Shown here: positions 1 to 8,156 of the stretch, piece by piece
How the letters are laid out: each line of letters opens with the position of its first letter
Position numbering within the stretch: the stretch's first letter is position 1
Origin: Limimaricola sp.
Lineage (GTDB): Bacteria > Pseudomonadota > Alphaproteobacteria > Rhodobacterales > Rhodobacteraceae
Assembly: GCF_016125575.1 (NCBI RefSeq)
Contig: NZ_WGLM01000004.1
Location: forward strand, 374,501-438,500
Direction: 5' to 3'
DNA: 64,000 nucleotides
Notes under the pieces: generated by a model
The model's input: only the letters and a program-made list of their open reading frames with translations
What the model was told of the DNA's origin: nothing
Databases searched by the model: none
Made by a program: the position numbers and the translations under genes

Positions 1-471
1 CACGCCATCGGCGCTGCCATCGGTCGGGATGCCCAGTTTGGCCATCCAAGCGTAGAACGGATATTCGTTGCCATAGAACCAGACGCCCAGCGTATGGCCG
101 GGGAAATCGGCGGGCGAGGTGATGCCGGTTTCCTTCAGGCAGGTCAGTTCAAGACCGCCATGCTTGAACGGCTGCGCGATGTTGACCAGCGGCAGACCGC
201 GTTCGCGCGCGGCAAGGGCTGCCGCCATCCAGTCGACGATCACGTCGGCGCCACCGCCGGCGATCACCTGTTCGGGGGCGATGTCGGGGCCGCCGGGCAG
301 GATCGTCACATCCAGCCCCTCGTCCGAGTAATAGCCCTTGTCGAGCGCGACGTAATATCCCGCGAACTGGGCTTGTGTCACCCATTTCAGCTGCAGTTTG
401 ACCGAGTCGGCGGCGTGCGCCATCCCGGCCATTCCGACCACGGCCATCGCCGCCAATACTGTCCGTTTCAT
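1..471 (-). CDS. NMT1/THI5-like ABC transporter substrate-binding protein (3' part cut by window edge)
   Basis: Periplasmic binding protein of an ABC importer; only the first 157 residues are in the window. Residues 1-20 form a signal peptide ending AHA, followed by the opening 'LQLKWVTQAQFAGYYVALDKGYY' type pattern of NMT1/ThiY proteins (seen at about residues 26-48). It is the last visible gene of the minus-strand ATPase-permease-permease-binding protein set, 57 bases after the second permease. Because the set abuts dihydropyrimidinase and carbamoylase genes, the ligand is plausibly a pyrimidine, hydantoin or ureido compound; that is inference from context, since relatives also bind thiamine precursors, nitrate analogues or sulfonates. 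Confidence 0.85.
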   Translation of the reverse strand, partial: MKRTVLAAMAVVGMAGMAHAADSVKLQLKWVTQAQFAGYYVALDKGYYSDEGLDVTILPGGPDIAPEQVIAGGGADVIVDWMAAALAARERGLPLVNIAQPFKHGGLELTCLKETGITSPADFPGHTLGVWFYGNEYPFYAWMAKLGIPTDGSADGV

Positions 472-528
472 ATGTCTGACCTCCTTGTCAGGTTTGCTCT
501 TCTTGTGCTCGGTCTCAACTACCGTTTC

Positions 529-1374
529 TTATCTGCGTTGCGAGGGATGCCAGAACGTCACCCCCCGTTCGATCAGGGCCACCGCCCCATAGAAACCGCT
601 TCCGGCCAGCGCTGCGGCGACGATCTCGGCCCAGACCATATCGAGCGAAAGCTTGCCCACGGAGGTGGAAATGCGAAAGCCCATGCCTTGCGTCGGTGAA
701 CCAAAGAATTCGGCCACGATCGCGCCGATCAGCGCCAAAGTTGTCGCAATTTTGAGCCCGTTGAAAATGAATGGCATCGCCGCGGGCAGGCGCAGCTTCA
801 GCAGGGTCTGGCTGTAGCTCGCCCCGTATGTGCGCATAAGGTCGCGCTGCATCTCGGTGGTGTCGCGCAGGCCGGCCACGGTGTTGACCAGCATCGGGAA
901 GAACACCATCACCACGACCACCGCCGCCTTCGACTGCCAGTCGAAGCCGAACCACATCACAAGGATCGGTGCGGTGCCGACGATGGGCAGCGCCGCCATG
1001 AAGTTGCCCACCGGCAGCAGGCCGCGGCGCAGGAAATCGTAGCGGTCCACGATGATCGCCAGCAGGAACGCGGCGCCGCAGCCCATGGCATAGCCCGACA
1101 ACGCGCCCTTGGCGAAGGTCTGGACGAAATCCTCCCAGATCGTCGGCAGGTTGGATGCAAAGCTGGCCGCAATCTGGCTGGGCGCGGGCAGGATCACCAT
1201 CGGCACGTTCAGCCCGCGCACGACCAGTTCCCAGACCACCAGCACCGTCAGCCCGAAGATGCCCGGCACCACCAGATGCACGATGCGACTTTGGGCATAT
1301 GGCCCGCGTGACAGCGCGACGTTCAACGCCCATGCCGCCAGCCAAACGACGATGGCAACCGCGACAAGGGTCAT
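529..1374 (-). CDS. ABC transporter permease (BPD_transp_1), second of pair
   Basis: Inner-membrane permease of about 281 residues with six or so hydrophobic segments. The cytoplasmic EAA-type loop is visible around 'RTYGASYSQTLLKLRLPAAMP', the contact site for the ATPase. I chose ATG 1374 because it overlaps the stop of the upstream permease as ATGA and gives the expected hydrophobic N-terminus; the longer open frame upstream is only a shadow of that permease. It pairs with the gene at 1371-2243 as a heterodimeric channel of the ThiX/SsuC type. The substrate is not readable from sequence. Confidence 0.9.
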   Translation of the reverse strand: MTLVAVAIVVWLAAWALNVALSRGPYAQSRIVHLVVPGIFGLTVLVVWELVVRGLNVPMVILPAPSQIAASFASNLPTIWEDFVQTFAKGALSGYAMGCGAAFLLAIIVDRYDFLRRGLLPVGNFMAALPIVGTAPILVMWFGFDWQSKAAVVVVMVFFPMLVNTVAGLRDTTEMQRDLMRTYGASYSQTLLKLRLPAAMPFIFNGLKIATTLALIGAIVAEFFGSPTQGMGFRISTSVGKLSLDMVWAEIVAAALAGSGFYGAVALIERGVTFWHPSQRR

Positions 1375-2243
1375 GCGCTGACCCCCATCCGCCGCAGCGT
1401 CAGCCGTTCCACGACGCCGATGATGGCGACCAGCCCGGCGGCAAGGATGGCGGCCGCGAACAGCGCCGACCAGATCTGGATCGTTTGCCCGTAATAGGAC
1501 CCGGCCAAAAGTCGGGCGCCCAGCCCCCGCACCGCGCCGGTCGGCAATTCCCCCACGATGGCACCGACGACCGAGGCCGCGACACCGATTTTCAGCGAGG
1601 CAAAGAGGTAGGGCATCGACGACGGCAGTCGCAGTTTCCAAAACCCTTGTGCCGGTGTCGCCGAATAGGTGCGCAGCAGGTCAAGCTGCATCGAATCCGG
1701 GCTGCGCAGACCCTTCACCATGCCCACCACAACGGGAAAGAAACTGAGATATCCGCTGATGATCGCCTTGGGGATGATCCCCTGCACCCCGACCGAGTAA
1801 AGGACCACGATGATCATCGGCGCGATGGCGATGATCGGAATCGTCTGGCTGATGATCGCCCATGGCATCACGCTCATGTCCATCGCCTTGTTGTGGACGA
1901 TGCCGACGGCCAGCAGGATACCCAGCGCTGTGCCAAAAACAAAACCCAGCAGCGTTGCTTCCAGCGTTACTGCGCCATGGTAGATCAGGCTGCGTTTCGA
2001 GGTTGGGGCCAGCACCATCGTGCTGCGCCACAACTCGGCAATCACCTGGTGTGGGGCGGGCAGGCGCGGGCGGGTCTGCGACCATGCGTCGACCACCCGT
2101 TCGCCCAGCGTCATCGTGCCGCCAGACCGTGCCAACTGATCGCTCGTCCAGCTCCAATTCATCGGGATGCAGGCAATGTACCATGCCGCAACGATGGCCA
2201 GCAGGACGGCGGTGACTGGCACCAGCGATCTAGTCATCGACAT
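1371..2243 (-). CDS. ABC transporter permease (BPD_transp_1), first of pair
   Basis: Inner-membrane permease of 290 residues, with an N-terminal hydrophobic anchor, a periplasmic stretch of about 80 residues and then the conserved permease core. The EAA-type loop reads around 'RTYSATPAQGFWKLRLPSSMP'. Its start overlaps the 3' end of the ATPase gene by 14 bases and its stop overlaps the next permease start (ATGA), so the three are translationally coupled. The longer N-terminus compared with its partner suggests the two permeases form a heterodimer. Confidence 0.9.
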   Translation of the reverse strand: MSMTRSLVPVTAVLLAIVAAWYIACIPMNWSWTSDQLARSGGTMTLGERVVDAWSQTRPRLPAPHQVIAELWRSTMVLAPTSKRSLIYHGAVTLEATLLGFVFGTALGILLAVGIVHNKAMDMSVMPWAIISQTIPIIAIAPMIIVVLYSVGVQGIIPKAIISGYLSFFPVVVGMVKGLRSPDSMQLDLLRTYSATPAQGFWKLRLPSSMPYLFASLKIGVAASVVGAIVGELPTGAVRGLGARLLAGSYYGQTIQIWSALFAAAILAAGLVAIIGVVERLTLRRMGVSA

Positions 2244-3027
2244 GCCCCGCGCGCAGCCCTTCGCGGACGCGGTGGGCGATGGCGATGAACTCGGGCGTGT
2301 CGCGGATATCCAGCGGACGTTCGGCCGGCAGCGGGCTATCGATGATATCGGTGATCCGGCCGGGACGTGGGCTCATCACCACGATCTTGGTGGACAGGTA
2401 CACCGCCTCGGGGATCGAATGGGTGACGAAAAGGCAGGTCTTCTGCGTCCGGTTCCAAAGCTTCAACAGCTCTTCGTTCAGCCGGTCGCGCACGATTTCG
2501 TCCAGCGCGCCGAAGGGTTCGTCCATCAGCAGGATATCGGCGTCGAAGGCCAACGCGCGGGCGATGCTGGCACGCTGTTGCATCCCGCCTGAAAGCTGCC
2601 ACGGAAACTTCTTCTCGAACCCCGAAAGGTCAACCAGATCGAGCGTGCGTTTTACGCGCTCGGCCTGATCTGCCTTTGAAAAGCCCATGATTTCCAGCGG
2701 CAGCTTCACGTTGCCGCCGATCGTCCGCCACGGATACAGCCCCGCGGCCTGAAAAACATAGCCATAGGCGCGCGCGCGCCGTGCCGCATCGGGCGTCATG
2801 CCGTTGACCGACACGGAGCCGCCTGTCGCCTGCTCCAGACCCGCCACGACCCGCAGGAACGTCGTCTTGCCGCAGCCAGAGGGGCCGATGAAGCTGACGA
2901 ACTCGCCTTTGGCCACGTCAAGCGAGACATCTCGCAGCGCCTGCACAGGGCCGTCATTGGTCTGAAAGGTCAGGTCCAGTCCGCTGGCTTTGATGACAGG
3001 CGCTGCGCCCGAAGCTAGGCTTGTCAT
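2230..3027 (-). CDS. ABC transporter ATP-binding protein (SsuB/TauB/ThiZ family)
   Basis: Cytoplasmic ATPase, 265 residues, energising the importer encoded downstream. Walker A GPSGCGKT lies at about residues 48-55, signature LSGGMQQ at 145-151, Walker B ILLMDE at 165-170 and the switch histidine in FVTHS near 203. It resembles nitrate/sulfonate/taurine/pyrimidine-precursor ATPases. It is the first gene of the minus-strand transporter operon and starts only 36 bases from the divergent cupin gene, so both promoters must be compressed into or beyond that gap. An AAAGGTG ribosome binding site precedes the ATG. Confidence 0.93.
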   Translation of the reverse strand: MTSLASGAAPVIKASGLDLTFQTNDGPVQALRDVSLDVAKGEFVSFIGPSGCGKTTFLRVVAGLEQATGGSVSVNGMTPDAARRARAYGYVFQAAGLYPWRTIGGNVKLPLEIMGFSKADQAERVKRTLDLVDLSGFEKKFPWQLSGGMQQRASIARALAFDADILLMDEPFGALDEIVRDRLNEELLKLWNRTQKTCLFVTHSIPEAVYLSTKIVVMSPRPGRITDIIDSPLPAERPLDIRDTPEFIAIAHRVREGLRAGHVDD

Positions 3028-3063
3028 GCGGCACCTTTCCGTTTGCGCTGGAGTTGGACCATC

Positions 3064-3459
3064 ATGACCTCATGCCAGAAACTGAACCCCGCCGGCACTT
3101 ATGCCGGCAAGCAGGGCTTTACCTATGTCGAGGGGATCTCGGCCGAGCGGGTGGGATCGACCGGCATCTGCATGCACATGCTGACGATCCCGCCGGGTGG
3201 CCGCGCCAAGGCCCACAAGCACGCGACCCATGAAACCGCGATTTACGCCATTTCCGGCAGCACGGTGATGTACTGGGGTGAGAGGCTGGAGAACCGGATG
3301 CAACTGGACCCCGGCGAGATGCTGTATATCCCGGCCGACATGCCGCACCTGCCCTTCAATCCGTTCGACGCCCCTGCGACGGCCGTGATCGCCCGCACCG
3401 ACCCGCATGAGCAGGAAAGCGTGGTGCTTCTTCCAGAGCTTGAGCATCTGGTCCCCTAG
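3064..3459 (+). CDS. Small single-domain cupin
   Basis: A 131-residue cupin with both metal-binding motifs: H51, H53 and E57 in 'AHKHATHE', and H95 in 'PGEMLYIPADMPH'. Such proteins are either small dioxygenases, isomerases or ligand-binding auxiliaries; the reaction here is unknown. ATG 3064 is preferred over the upstream frame because GGAG at 3050-3053 is correctly spaced. It is divergent from the ABC ATPase and convergent with dihydropyrimidinase, their stop codons interlocking in the bases CTAG at 3456-3459. Position suggests an accessory role in the same catabolic block. Confidence 0.85.
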   Translation: MTSCQKLNPAGTYAGKQGFTYVEGISAERVGSTGICMHMLTIPPGGRAKAHKHATHETAIYAISGSTVMYWGERLENRMQLDPGEMLYIPADMPHLPFNPFDAPATAVIARTDPHEQESVVLLPELEHLVP

Positions 3460-4910
3460 ACGCCGGTCGCCGGAATGCCGGTGCGCGTGACGGGCCGGGG
3501 CGCCGTCAGGTCCTTCCAGCTGGACAGCGCCTTGTTCACCGCACCGTTTGGCGGCCGTTTCACGAATTGGCCATGGCCTTCCTCGGTCTGCACCTTGCCG
3601 TCATTCACCGCGACCTTGCCACGGGTCAGGGTGTAGCGGGGCAGGCCCTTCACCTTCTGGCCCTCGAAAACGTTGTAATCTATCGCCGACTGTTGGGTAG
3701 AAGCAGCAATTACCTTTTCCTTCGTCGGATCCCAGACCACGAGGTCGGCATCGGCCCCCACCAGCACCGCCCCTTTGCGCGGATAGCAGTTGAGGATCTT
3801 GGCGATGTTGGTGCTTGTCACGGCGACGAATTCGTTCGGCGTCAGCCGCCCGGTTTCCACGCCGTGGGTCCACAGCATCGGCATCCGGTCCTCCAGGCCG
3901 CCGGTGCCATTGGGGATCTTGGTGAAATCGCCCACGCCATAGCGTTTCTGTTCGGTGGTAAAGGCGCAATGGTCGGTTGCCACCACCGACAGGCTGCCGC
4001 TTTGCAGCCCCGCCCAAAGGCTGTCCTGATGTTTCTTGTTGCGGAAGGGCGGGCTCATCACCCGGCGCGCGGCATGGTCCCAGTCGGGGTTGAAATACTC
4101 GCTCTCGTCCAGCGTCAGGTGCTGGATCAGCGGCTCTCCCCACACGCGCTTGCCCTGCATGCGGGCACGCCGGATCGCCTCGTGGCTTTCCTCGCAAGAC
4201 GTGTGCACGACGTAAAGCGGCACGCCCGCCATGTCGGCGATCATGATCGCGCGGTTGGTGGCCTCGCCCTCCACCTGCGGCGGGCGGGAATAGGCGTGCG
4301 CCTCGGGCCCGGTATTGCCTTCGCGCAAGAGCTTGGCCGACAGTTCCGCGACGACGTCGCCATTCTCGGCATGGACCAGCGCCGTCGCGCCCAGTTCGGC
4401 CAGTCGCTGGAACGAGGCATACATCTCGTCATCGTTGACCATCAGCGCGCCCTTGTAGGCCATGAAGTGCTTGAAGGTGTTGATGCCGTGGTCGTTGACC
4501 ACGGTCGGCATCTCGTCGAACACCTCCTTGCCCCACCACGTCACCGCCATGTGATAGGAGTAGTCGCAATTCGCGCGGGTCGACTTGTTGTGCCAGGCTT
4601 TCATCGCATCCACGAGGCCCTGCCCCTGACCCGGCAGCACGAAATCGACCACCATCGTCGTCCCGCCCGCCAGCGCCGCGCGGGTTCCGCTTTCGAAATC
4701 GTCGGTCGAATAGGTGCCCATGAACGGCATCTCGAGGTGCGTATGCGGGTCGATCCCGCCGGGCATCACGTAGCAGCCGGTGGCGTCCAGCACGGTATCG
4801 CCCTTCAGGTTCGGCCCGATCTCCACGATCTTGCCACCATCGACCAGCACATCGGCGGCGTAGGTCAGATCGGCGGTCACGATGGTGCCGTTCTTGATGA
4901 CTGTGGTCAT
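3456..4910 (-). CDS. hydA: Dihydropyrimidinase / D-hydantoinase
   Basis: Cyclic amidohydrolase of 484 residues that opens dihydrouracil/dihydrothymine (or 5-substituted hydantoins) to N-carbamoyl amino acids. All metal ligands are visible: H56 and H58 in 'PHTHLE', the carboxylatable K147 in 'FKHFMAYKG', H180 in 'LVHAENGD', H236 in 'VVHTSC' and D313 in 'VATDH'. ATG 4910 is preceded by GGAG at 4917-4920. The gene follows the carbamoylase gene on the same strand after a 69-base gap containing a strong GC hairpin. With PreA/PreT and the carbamoylase it gives a complete reductive pyrimidine route. Confidence 0.95.
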   Translation of the reverse strand: MTTVIKNGTIVTADLTYAADVLVDGGKIVEIGPNLKGDTVLDATGCYVMPGGIDPHTHLEMPFMGTYSTDDFESGTRAALAGGTTMVVDFVLPGQGQGLVDAMKAWHNKSTRANCDYSYHMAVTWWGKEVFDEMPTVVNDHGINTFKHFMAYKGALMVNDDEMYASFQRLAELGATALVHAENGDVVAELSAKLLREGNTGPEAHAYSRPPQVEGEATNRAIMIADMAGVPLYVVHTSCEESHEAIRRARMQGKRVWGEPLIQHLTLDESEYFNPDWDHAARRVMSPPFRNKKHQDSLWAGLQSGSLSVVATDHCAFTTEQKRYGVGDFTKIPNGTGGLEDRMPMLWTHGVETGRLTPNEFVAVTSTNIAKILNCYPRKGAVLVGADADLVVWDPTKEKVIAASTQQSAIDYNVFEGQKVKGLPRYTLTRGKVAVNDGKVQTEEGHGQFVKRPPNGAVNKALSSWKDLTAPRPVTRTGIPATGV

Positions 4911-4960
4911 GATACTCTCCTTCATTCGGCCCTTCTTCTGGCCGCAAATACTCCGGGGGT

Positions 4961-4978
4961 GCGGGGGCTGGCCCCCGC
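4961..4978 (-). other. GC-rich intercistronic hairpin
   Basis: Perfect inverted repeat GCGGGGG-CTGG-CCCCCGC directly after the stop of the carbamoylase gene (stop at 4980) and before the hydantoinase start. It lacks a U tract on the minus strand, so it is more likely an mRNA processing or stabilising stem or a partial attenuator than a full terminator. Confidence 0.45.
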
Positions 4979-4979
4979 C

Positions 4980-6230
4980 TCAGGCCACGATCTCCGCCGT
5001 CTCTACCACCGCGTGGAACAGCACATCCGTGCCCGCGCGCGCCCAATCCTTTGTGATATCCTCGGCCTCGTTATGGCTGAGGCCATCGACGCAGGGGCAC
5101 ATCACCATCACCGTGGGCGCCACCCGGTTGATCCAGCAGGCATCGTGGCCCGCGCCCGAGACGATATCCATGTGGCTGTAGCCCAGCCGTTCCGCCGCAC
5201 CGCGAACCACTTTTACAAGGCCGGGGTCGAAGGTGACCGGGTCGAAATGCCCGACCGCCTCGATGCTGCAGCCAAGGCCCAGTTCAGCCGCCACGGCATG
5301 GGCGGCGCGTTCCACCTCGGCGCGCATCATGTCCAGTTTGGCCTGTTCGGGGCTGCGGATATCGACGGTGAACACCGCCTTGCCAGGGATCACGTTGCGC
5401 GAGTTGGGATAGACATTCGCCTGTCCGATCGCGCCCACCGCATTCGGCTGATGGCTCATCGCGATCTGGTGCACGCGCTCGATGATCCGCGCCATGCCAA
5501 GACCCGCGTTCACCCTCATCGACATCGGTGTCGAGCCGGTATGCGCGTCCTTGCCGGTCAGGGTAATCTCCAGCCACCACAGGCCCTGCCCATGCGTGAC
5601 AACGCCAATATCCTTGCCCTCGGCTTCTAGGATCGGGCCCTGTTCGATGTGCAACTCGAACATCGCGTGCATCTTGCGCGCGCCGACCTTTTCGTCGCCC
5701 TTCCAGCCGATCCGCACCAGCTCGTCGCCAAAGGTCTTGCCGGCGGCGTCCTGCCTTGCATAGGCCCAGTCCTGCTGGTGCATGCCGGCAAAGACGCCCG
5801 AGGCCAGCATCGCCGGGGCAAAGCGCGTTCCCTCCTCGTTGGTCCAGTTCGTCACCACGATGGGCCGGCGCGTCTTGATGCCCAGATCGTTCAGCGTGCG
5901 GACAATCTCCAGCCCGCCGAGAACACCCAGAACGCCGTCATACTTGCCGCCGGTGGGTTGCGTATCAAGGTGGCTGCCCACGTAGACCGGCAGCGCGTCA
6001 GGATCCGTGCCTTCGCGCCGGGCGAACATGGTGCCCATCTCGTCGACGCCCATCGTGCAGCCAGCATCCTCGCACCATGTCTGGAACAGGGCACGGCCCG
6101 TCGCGTCATCATCGGTCAGCGTCTGGCGGTTGTTGCCGCCGGCCACGCCCGGCCCGATCTTGGCCATCTCCATCAGGCTGTCCCACAGCCTTTCGCCATT
6201 GATCCGCAGGTTTTCGCCCGGTGCCGCCAT
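4980..6230 (-). CDS. Zn-dependent amidohydrolase, beta-ureidopropionase / N-carbamoyl amino acid hydrolase (M20 family)
   Basis: Cytoplasmic enzyme of 416 residues of the AllC/HyuC/PydC family, hydrolysing N-carbamoyl-beta-alanine (or related carbamoyl amino acids) to the amino acid, CO2 and ammonia. Metal-site motifs: 'GSHLDTQPTGGKYDG' with H87 and D98, 'NEEGTRF' with E132/E133, H194 in 'HIEQGP', and a C-terminal 'GAGHDA'. ATG 6230 is taken because family homology begins there; an adjacent ATG at 6233 is possible. It is transcribed divergently from the RutR-like regulator, with the operator between them, so direct repression is likely. Confidence 0.93.
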   Translation of the reverse strand: MAAPGENLRINGERLWDSLMEMAKIGPGVAGGNNRQTLTDDDATGRALFQTWCEDAGCTMGVDEMGTMFARREGTDPDALPVYVGSHLDTQPTGGKYDGVLGVLGGLEIVRTLNDLGIKTRRPIVVTNWTNEEGTRFAPAMLASGVFAGMHQQDWAYARQDAAGKTFGDELVRIGWKGDEKVGARKMHAMFELHIEQGPILEAEGKDIGVVTHGQGLWWLEITLTGKDAHTGSTPMSMRVNAGLGMARIIERVHQIAMSHQPNAVGAIGQANVYPNSRNVIPGKAVFTVDIRSPEQAKLDMMRAEVERAAHAVAAELGLGCSIEAVGHFDPVTFDPGLVKVVRGAAERLGYSHMDIVSGAGHDACWINRVAPTVMVMCPCVDGLSHNEAEDITKDWARAGTDVLFHAVVETAEIVA

Positions 6231-6300
6231 CATTCGCCCCCCGATCGCCGGTGTCTTCGTGAAGGGCGGGGGAGGGCCGCCCCCACGAAAACAACTTGAT

Positions 6301-6316
6301 TTGACCATTCGGTCAA
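6301..6316. promoter_or_regulatory. RutR-type operator (near-perfect palindrome)
   Basis: TTGACCATTCGGTCAA differs at one symmetric position from the E. coli RutR consensus TTGACCANNTGGTCAA. It lies between the divergent carbamoylase (start 6230) and TetR-family gene (start 6435). TTGACC can be read as a -35 element on both strands, so occupancy should block both promoters. Uracil or thymine is the known RutR inducer; whether the same ligand acts here is inferred. Confidence 0.8.
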
Positions 6317-6434
6317 AGCAACGCTAGCAGAGGGGCATGACCAGTCAAGGACCGCGCGCAATTCCGCGGCAAATGCCCGAAGGTTGATCGGGACGGCGCC
6401 CTGTTGGGCGGCGTTGCACAAGCAATAGGCAGGC

Positions 6435-7049
6435 ATGGCCATGAACAAACCCGAGGCACGCACCCGCATTCAGGAGCGCAATCGCGCCGCGATCCTCGAT
6501 GCCGGGCTGGACGTGTTTTCACAGTTTGGATTTCGCGGTGCCACGCTTGACCAGATTGCCGAGGCGGCAGGCCTCTCCAAGCCCAACCTGCTTTACTACT
6601 TTCCGTCCAAGGAATCGGTCTATGAGACCCTGCTGCAGGAGTTGCTGCATACATGGCTTGACCCGCTGCGCGCGATGCGGCCCGAAGGCGACGCGGTAGG
6701 TGAAATCCTTGGTTACGTCCGGCGCAAGCTGGAGATGAGCCGCGATTACCCCCGCGAAAGCCGTCTTTTTGCCAACGAGATCCTGCAAGGCGCGCCGCGG
6801 ATCATGCCGGCGCTGACGGGCGAGCTGCGCGATCTGGTTAATGACAAGGCCGCGGTGATTCGCGGCTGGTCAGCTGCAGGCCGGATCGCCACTATCGATC
6901 CCCATCACCTGATCTTTTCAATCTGGGCTTTGACGCAGCACTACGCCGATTTCGACGTACAGGTTCAGGCCGTTCTGGGACCGGGTGATCCGTACCCGGC
7001 CGCCACGGCCTACCTGGAGCAGCTGTTCCGCCGCTTGCTGACCGGCTGA
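6435..7049 (+). CDS. rutR: TetR-family regulator, RutR-like
   Basis: DNA-binding repressor of 204 residues. The N-terminal helix-turn-helix is clear: 'ILDAGLDVFSQFGFRGATLDQIAEAAGLSKPNLLYYF' runs over about residues 20-56 and is typical of RutR. The C-terminal two-thirds is the ligand-binding helical domain. Divergent from the carbamoylase gene with a RutR palindrome between, so autoregulation is expected. It sits inside the pyrimidine block, and a second related site lies before preT. In E. coli RutR controls the Rut pathway; here it would govern the different, reductive pathway. Confidence 0.85.
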   Translation: MAMNKPEARTRIQERNRAAILDAGLDVFSQFGFRGATLDQIAEAAGLSKPNLLYYFPSKESVYETLLQELLHTWLDPLRAMRPEGDAVGEILGYVRRKLEMSRDYPRESRLFANEILQGAPRIMPALTGELRDLVNDKAAVIRGWSAAGRIATIDPHHLIFSIWALTQHYADFDVQVQAVLGPGDPYPAATAYLEQLFRRLLTG

Positions 7050-7060
7050 AGTGGCGGGCG

Positions 7061-8065
7061 TCAGCCGCGGTCCGCCGCGCCGTTCCAGCGCGCCAACAGA
7101 TGCTCCGCCTCGTCCGTGATTCGGCGAATAAAGTCTTCCGCCGTTTCGATCTGCGAGACGAATTGCGCGGCCTCGCCGAACAGGCGGGGATAGTTTGGCG
7201 CCGCGGGATTGTCCCACAGGTCGGCAAAATCCTCCGGCGCGGCCGTCACTGCAGCGGCCAATGAGTCCTCATCCCCGTGCCAGCGCTCCAGAAGGGGATT
7301 GATCTGCGTGCGCATCGCAATGCCACCGGGCCAGACAAGACCACCGCAAGCCCCGTGGTTGACGATGTCAACGACCGAACTGCGGACGGTATCACGCCCA
7401 TCGCTGCGCAGGATCGCCTGCCGATCCTCTTCAGGGGTCTCGGCGCACTCGGTCACGGCCCTGAAGGCCGTCCCGATCCATGCCCCGGATGCGCCGGCCG
7501 CCAGCACCGCAGCCAATGTGCGACCGTCACCCAGCCCGCCCGCCGCCATCACGGGCGTCTGAGGGAAGGCGTCGGCCGCTTCGGCAAGGAATGGCAACAG
7601 GCTGCGTTCGCCACAATGTCCGCCCGACGCTTCGCCTTGCACGGTAATGCCGTCGGCCCCTTCGCCCACGGCAATACGCGCCTCTTCCATCGTCTGGACC
7701 TGACATAGCACAGCCCGCCCGCGCGCCTTGGCCAAGGAAATCCATGGCCGAGGATCGCCGAAGGAAAGCATGATGACGGGCACATCCTCGGACAGGACAT
7801 AATCGAAGTTAGGTCGATTTGCGCCGATGAAAGGGGTGATAAATCCGATGCCAAAGGGCTTGTCAGTGGTCTGACGGACGCGTGCGAGGTTGTCAGCGAT
7901 ATAGGACAGGGTGATAGCGCCCGGTTTCGGTGCAACGGCCCCGAAACTGCCCAGACCGCCGGCCTTGGACACCGCACCGGCCAGATCGCCACCGCTTTGA
8001 AACACCATCGGCGCCGATACGATGGGATAGCGCAGGCCGAAAAGCTCTGTCAGGCGGGTACGCAT
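7061..8065 (-). CDS. Nitronate monooxygenase / NPD-like flavoprotein
   Basis: FMN-binding TIM-barrel protein of 334 residues in the 2-nitropropane dioxygenase family. Typical features are 'YPIVSAPM' near the N-terminus, 'GEASGGHCG' around residues 143-152 and 'MAAGGLGDGRT' around 173-183, which line the FMN phosphate site. GGAGG stands just before the ATG. Relatives oxidise alkyl nitronates or act as enoyl reductases, so the substrate is open. It is between the RutR-like gene (convergent, 11 bases apart) and preA (same strand, 91-base gap), so it may be co-transcribed with preT-preA. Confidence 0.85.
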   Translation of the reverse strand: MRTRLTELFGLRYPIVSAPMVFQSGGDLAGAVSKAGGLGSFGAVAPKPGAITLSYIADNLARVRQTTDKPFGIGFITPFIGANRPNFDYVLSEDVPVIMLSFGDPRPWISLAKARGRAVLCQVQTMEEARIAVGEGADGITVQGEASGGHCGERSLLPFLAEAADAFPQTPVMAAGGLGDGRTLAAVLAAGASGAWIGTAFRAVTECAETPEEDRQAILRSDGRDTVRSSVVDIVNHGACGGLVWPGGIAMRTQINPLLERWHGDEDSLAAAVTAAPEDFADLWDNPAAPNYPRLFGEAAQFVSQIETAEDFIRRITDEAEHLLARWNGAADRG

Positions 8066-8156
8066 GCCCCTGCCTCCGTGCGGTCACGAACCCGGAGTTC
8101 AGGGCATTTATTGAACCATCGAACGGCCCACGGATCAACCGCGGGCGCTTCTGTTG

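Noticed and set aside
3567-5630. 687-residue open frame on the plus strand
   Set aside because: Antisense shadow of the hydantoinase and carbamoylase genes; composition is His/Arg-rich and has no domain.
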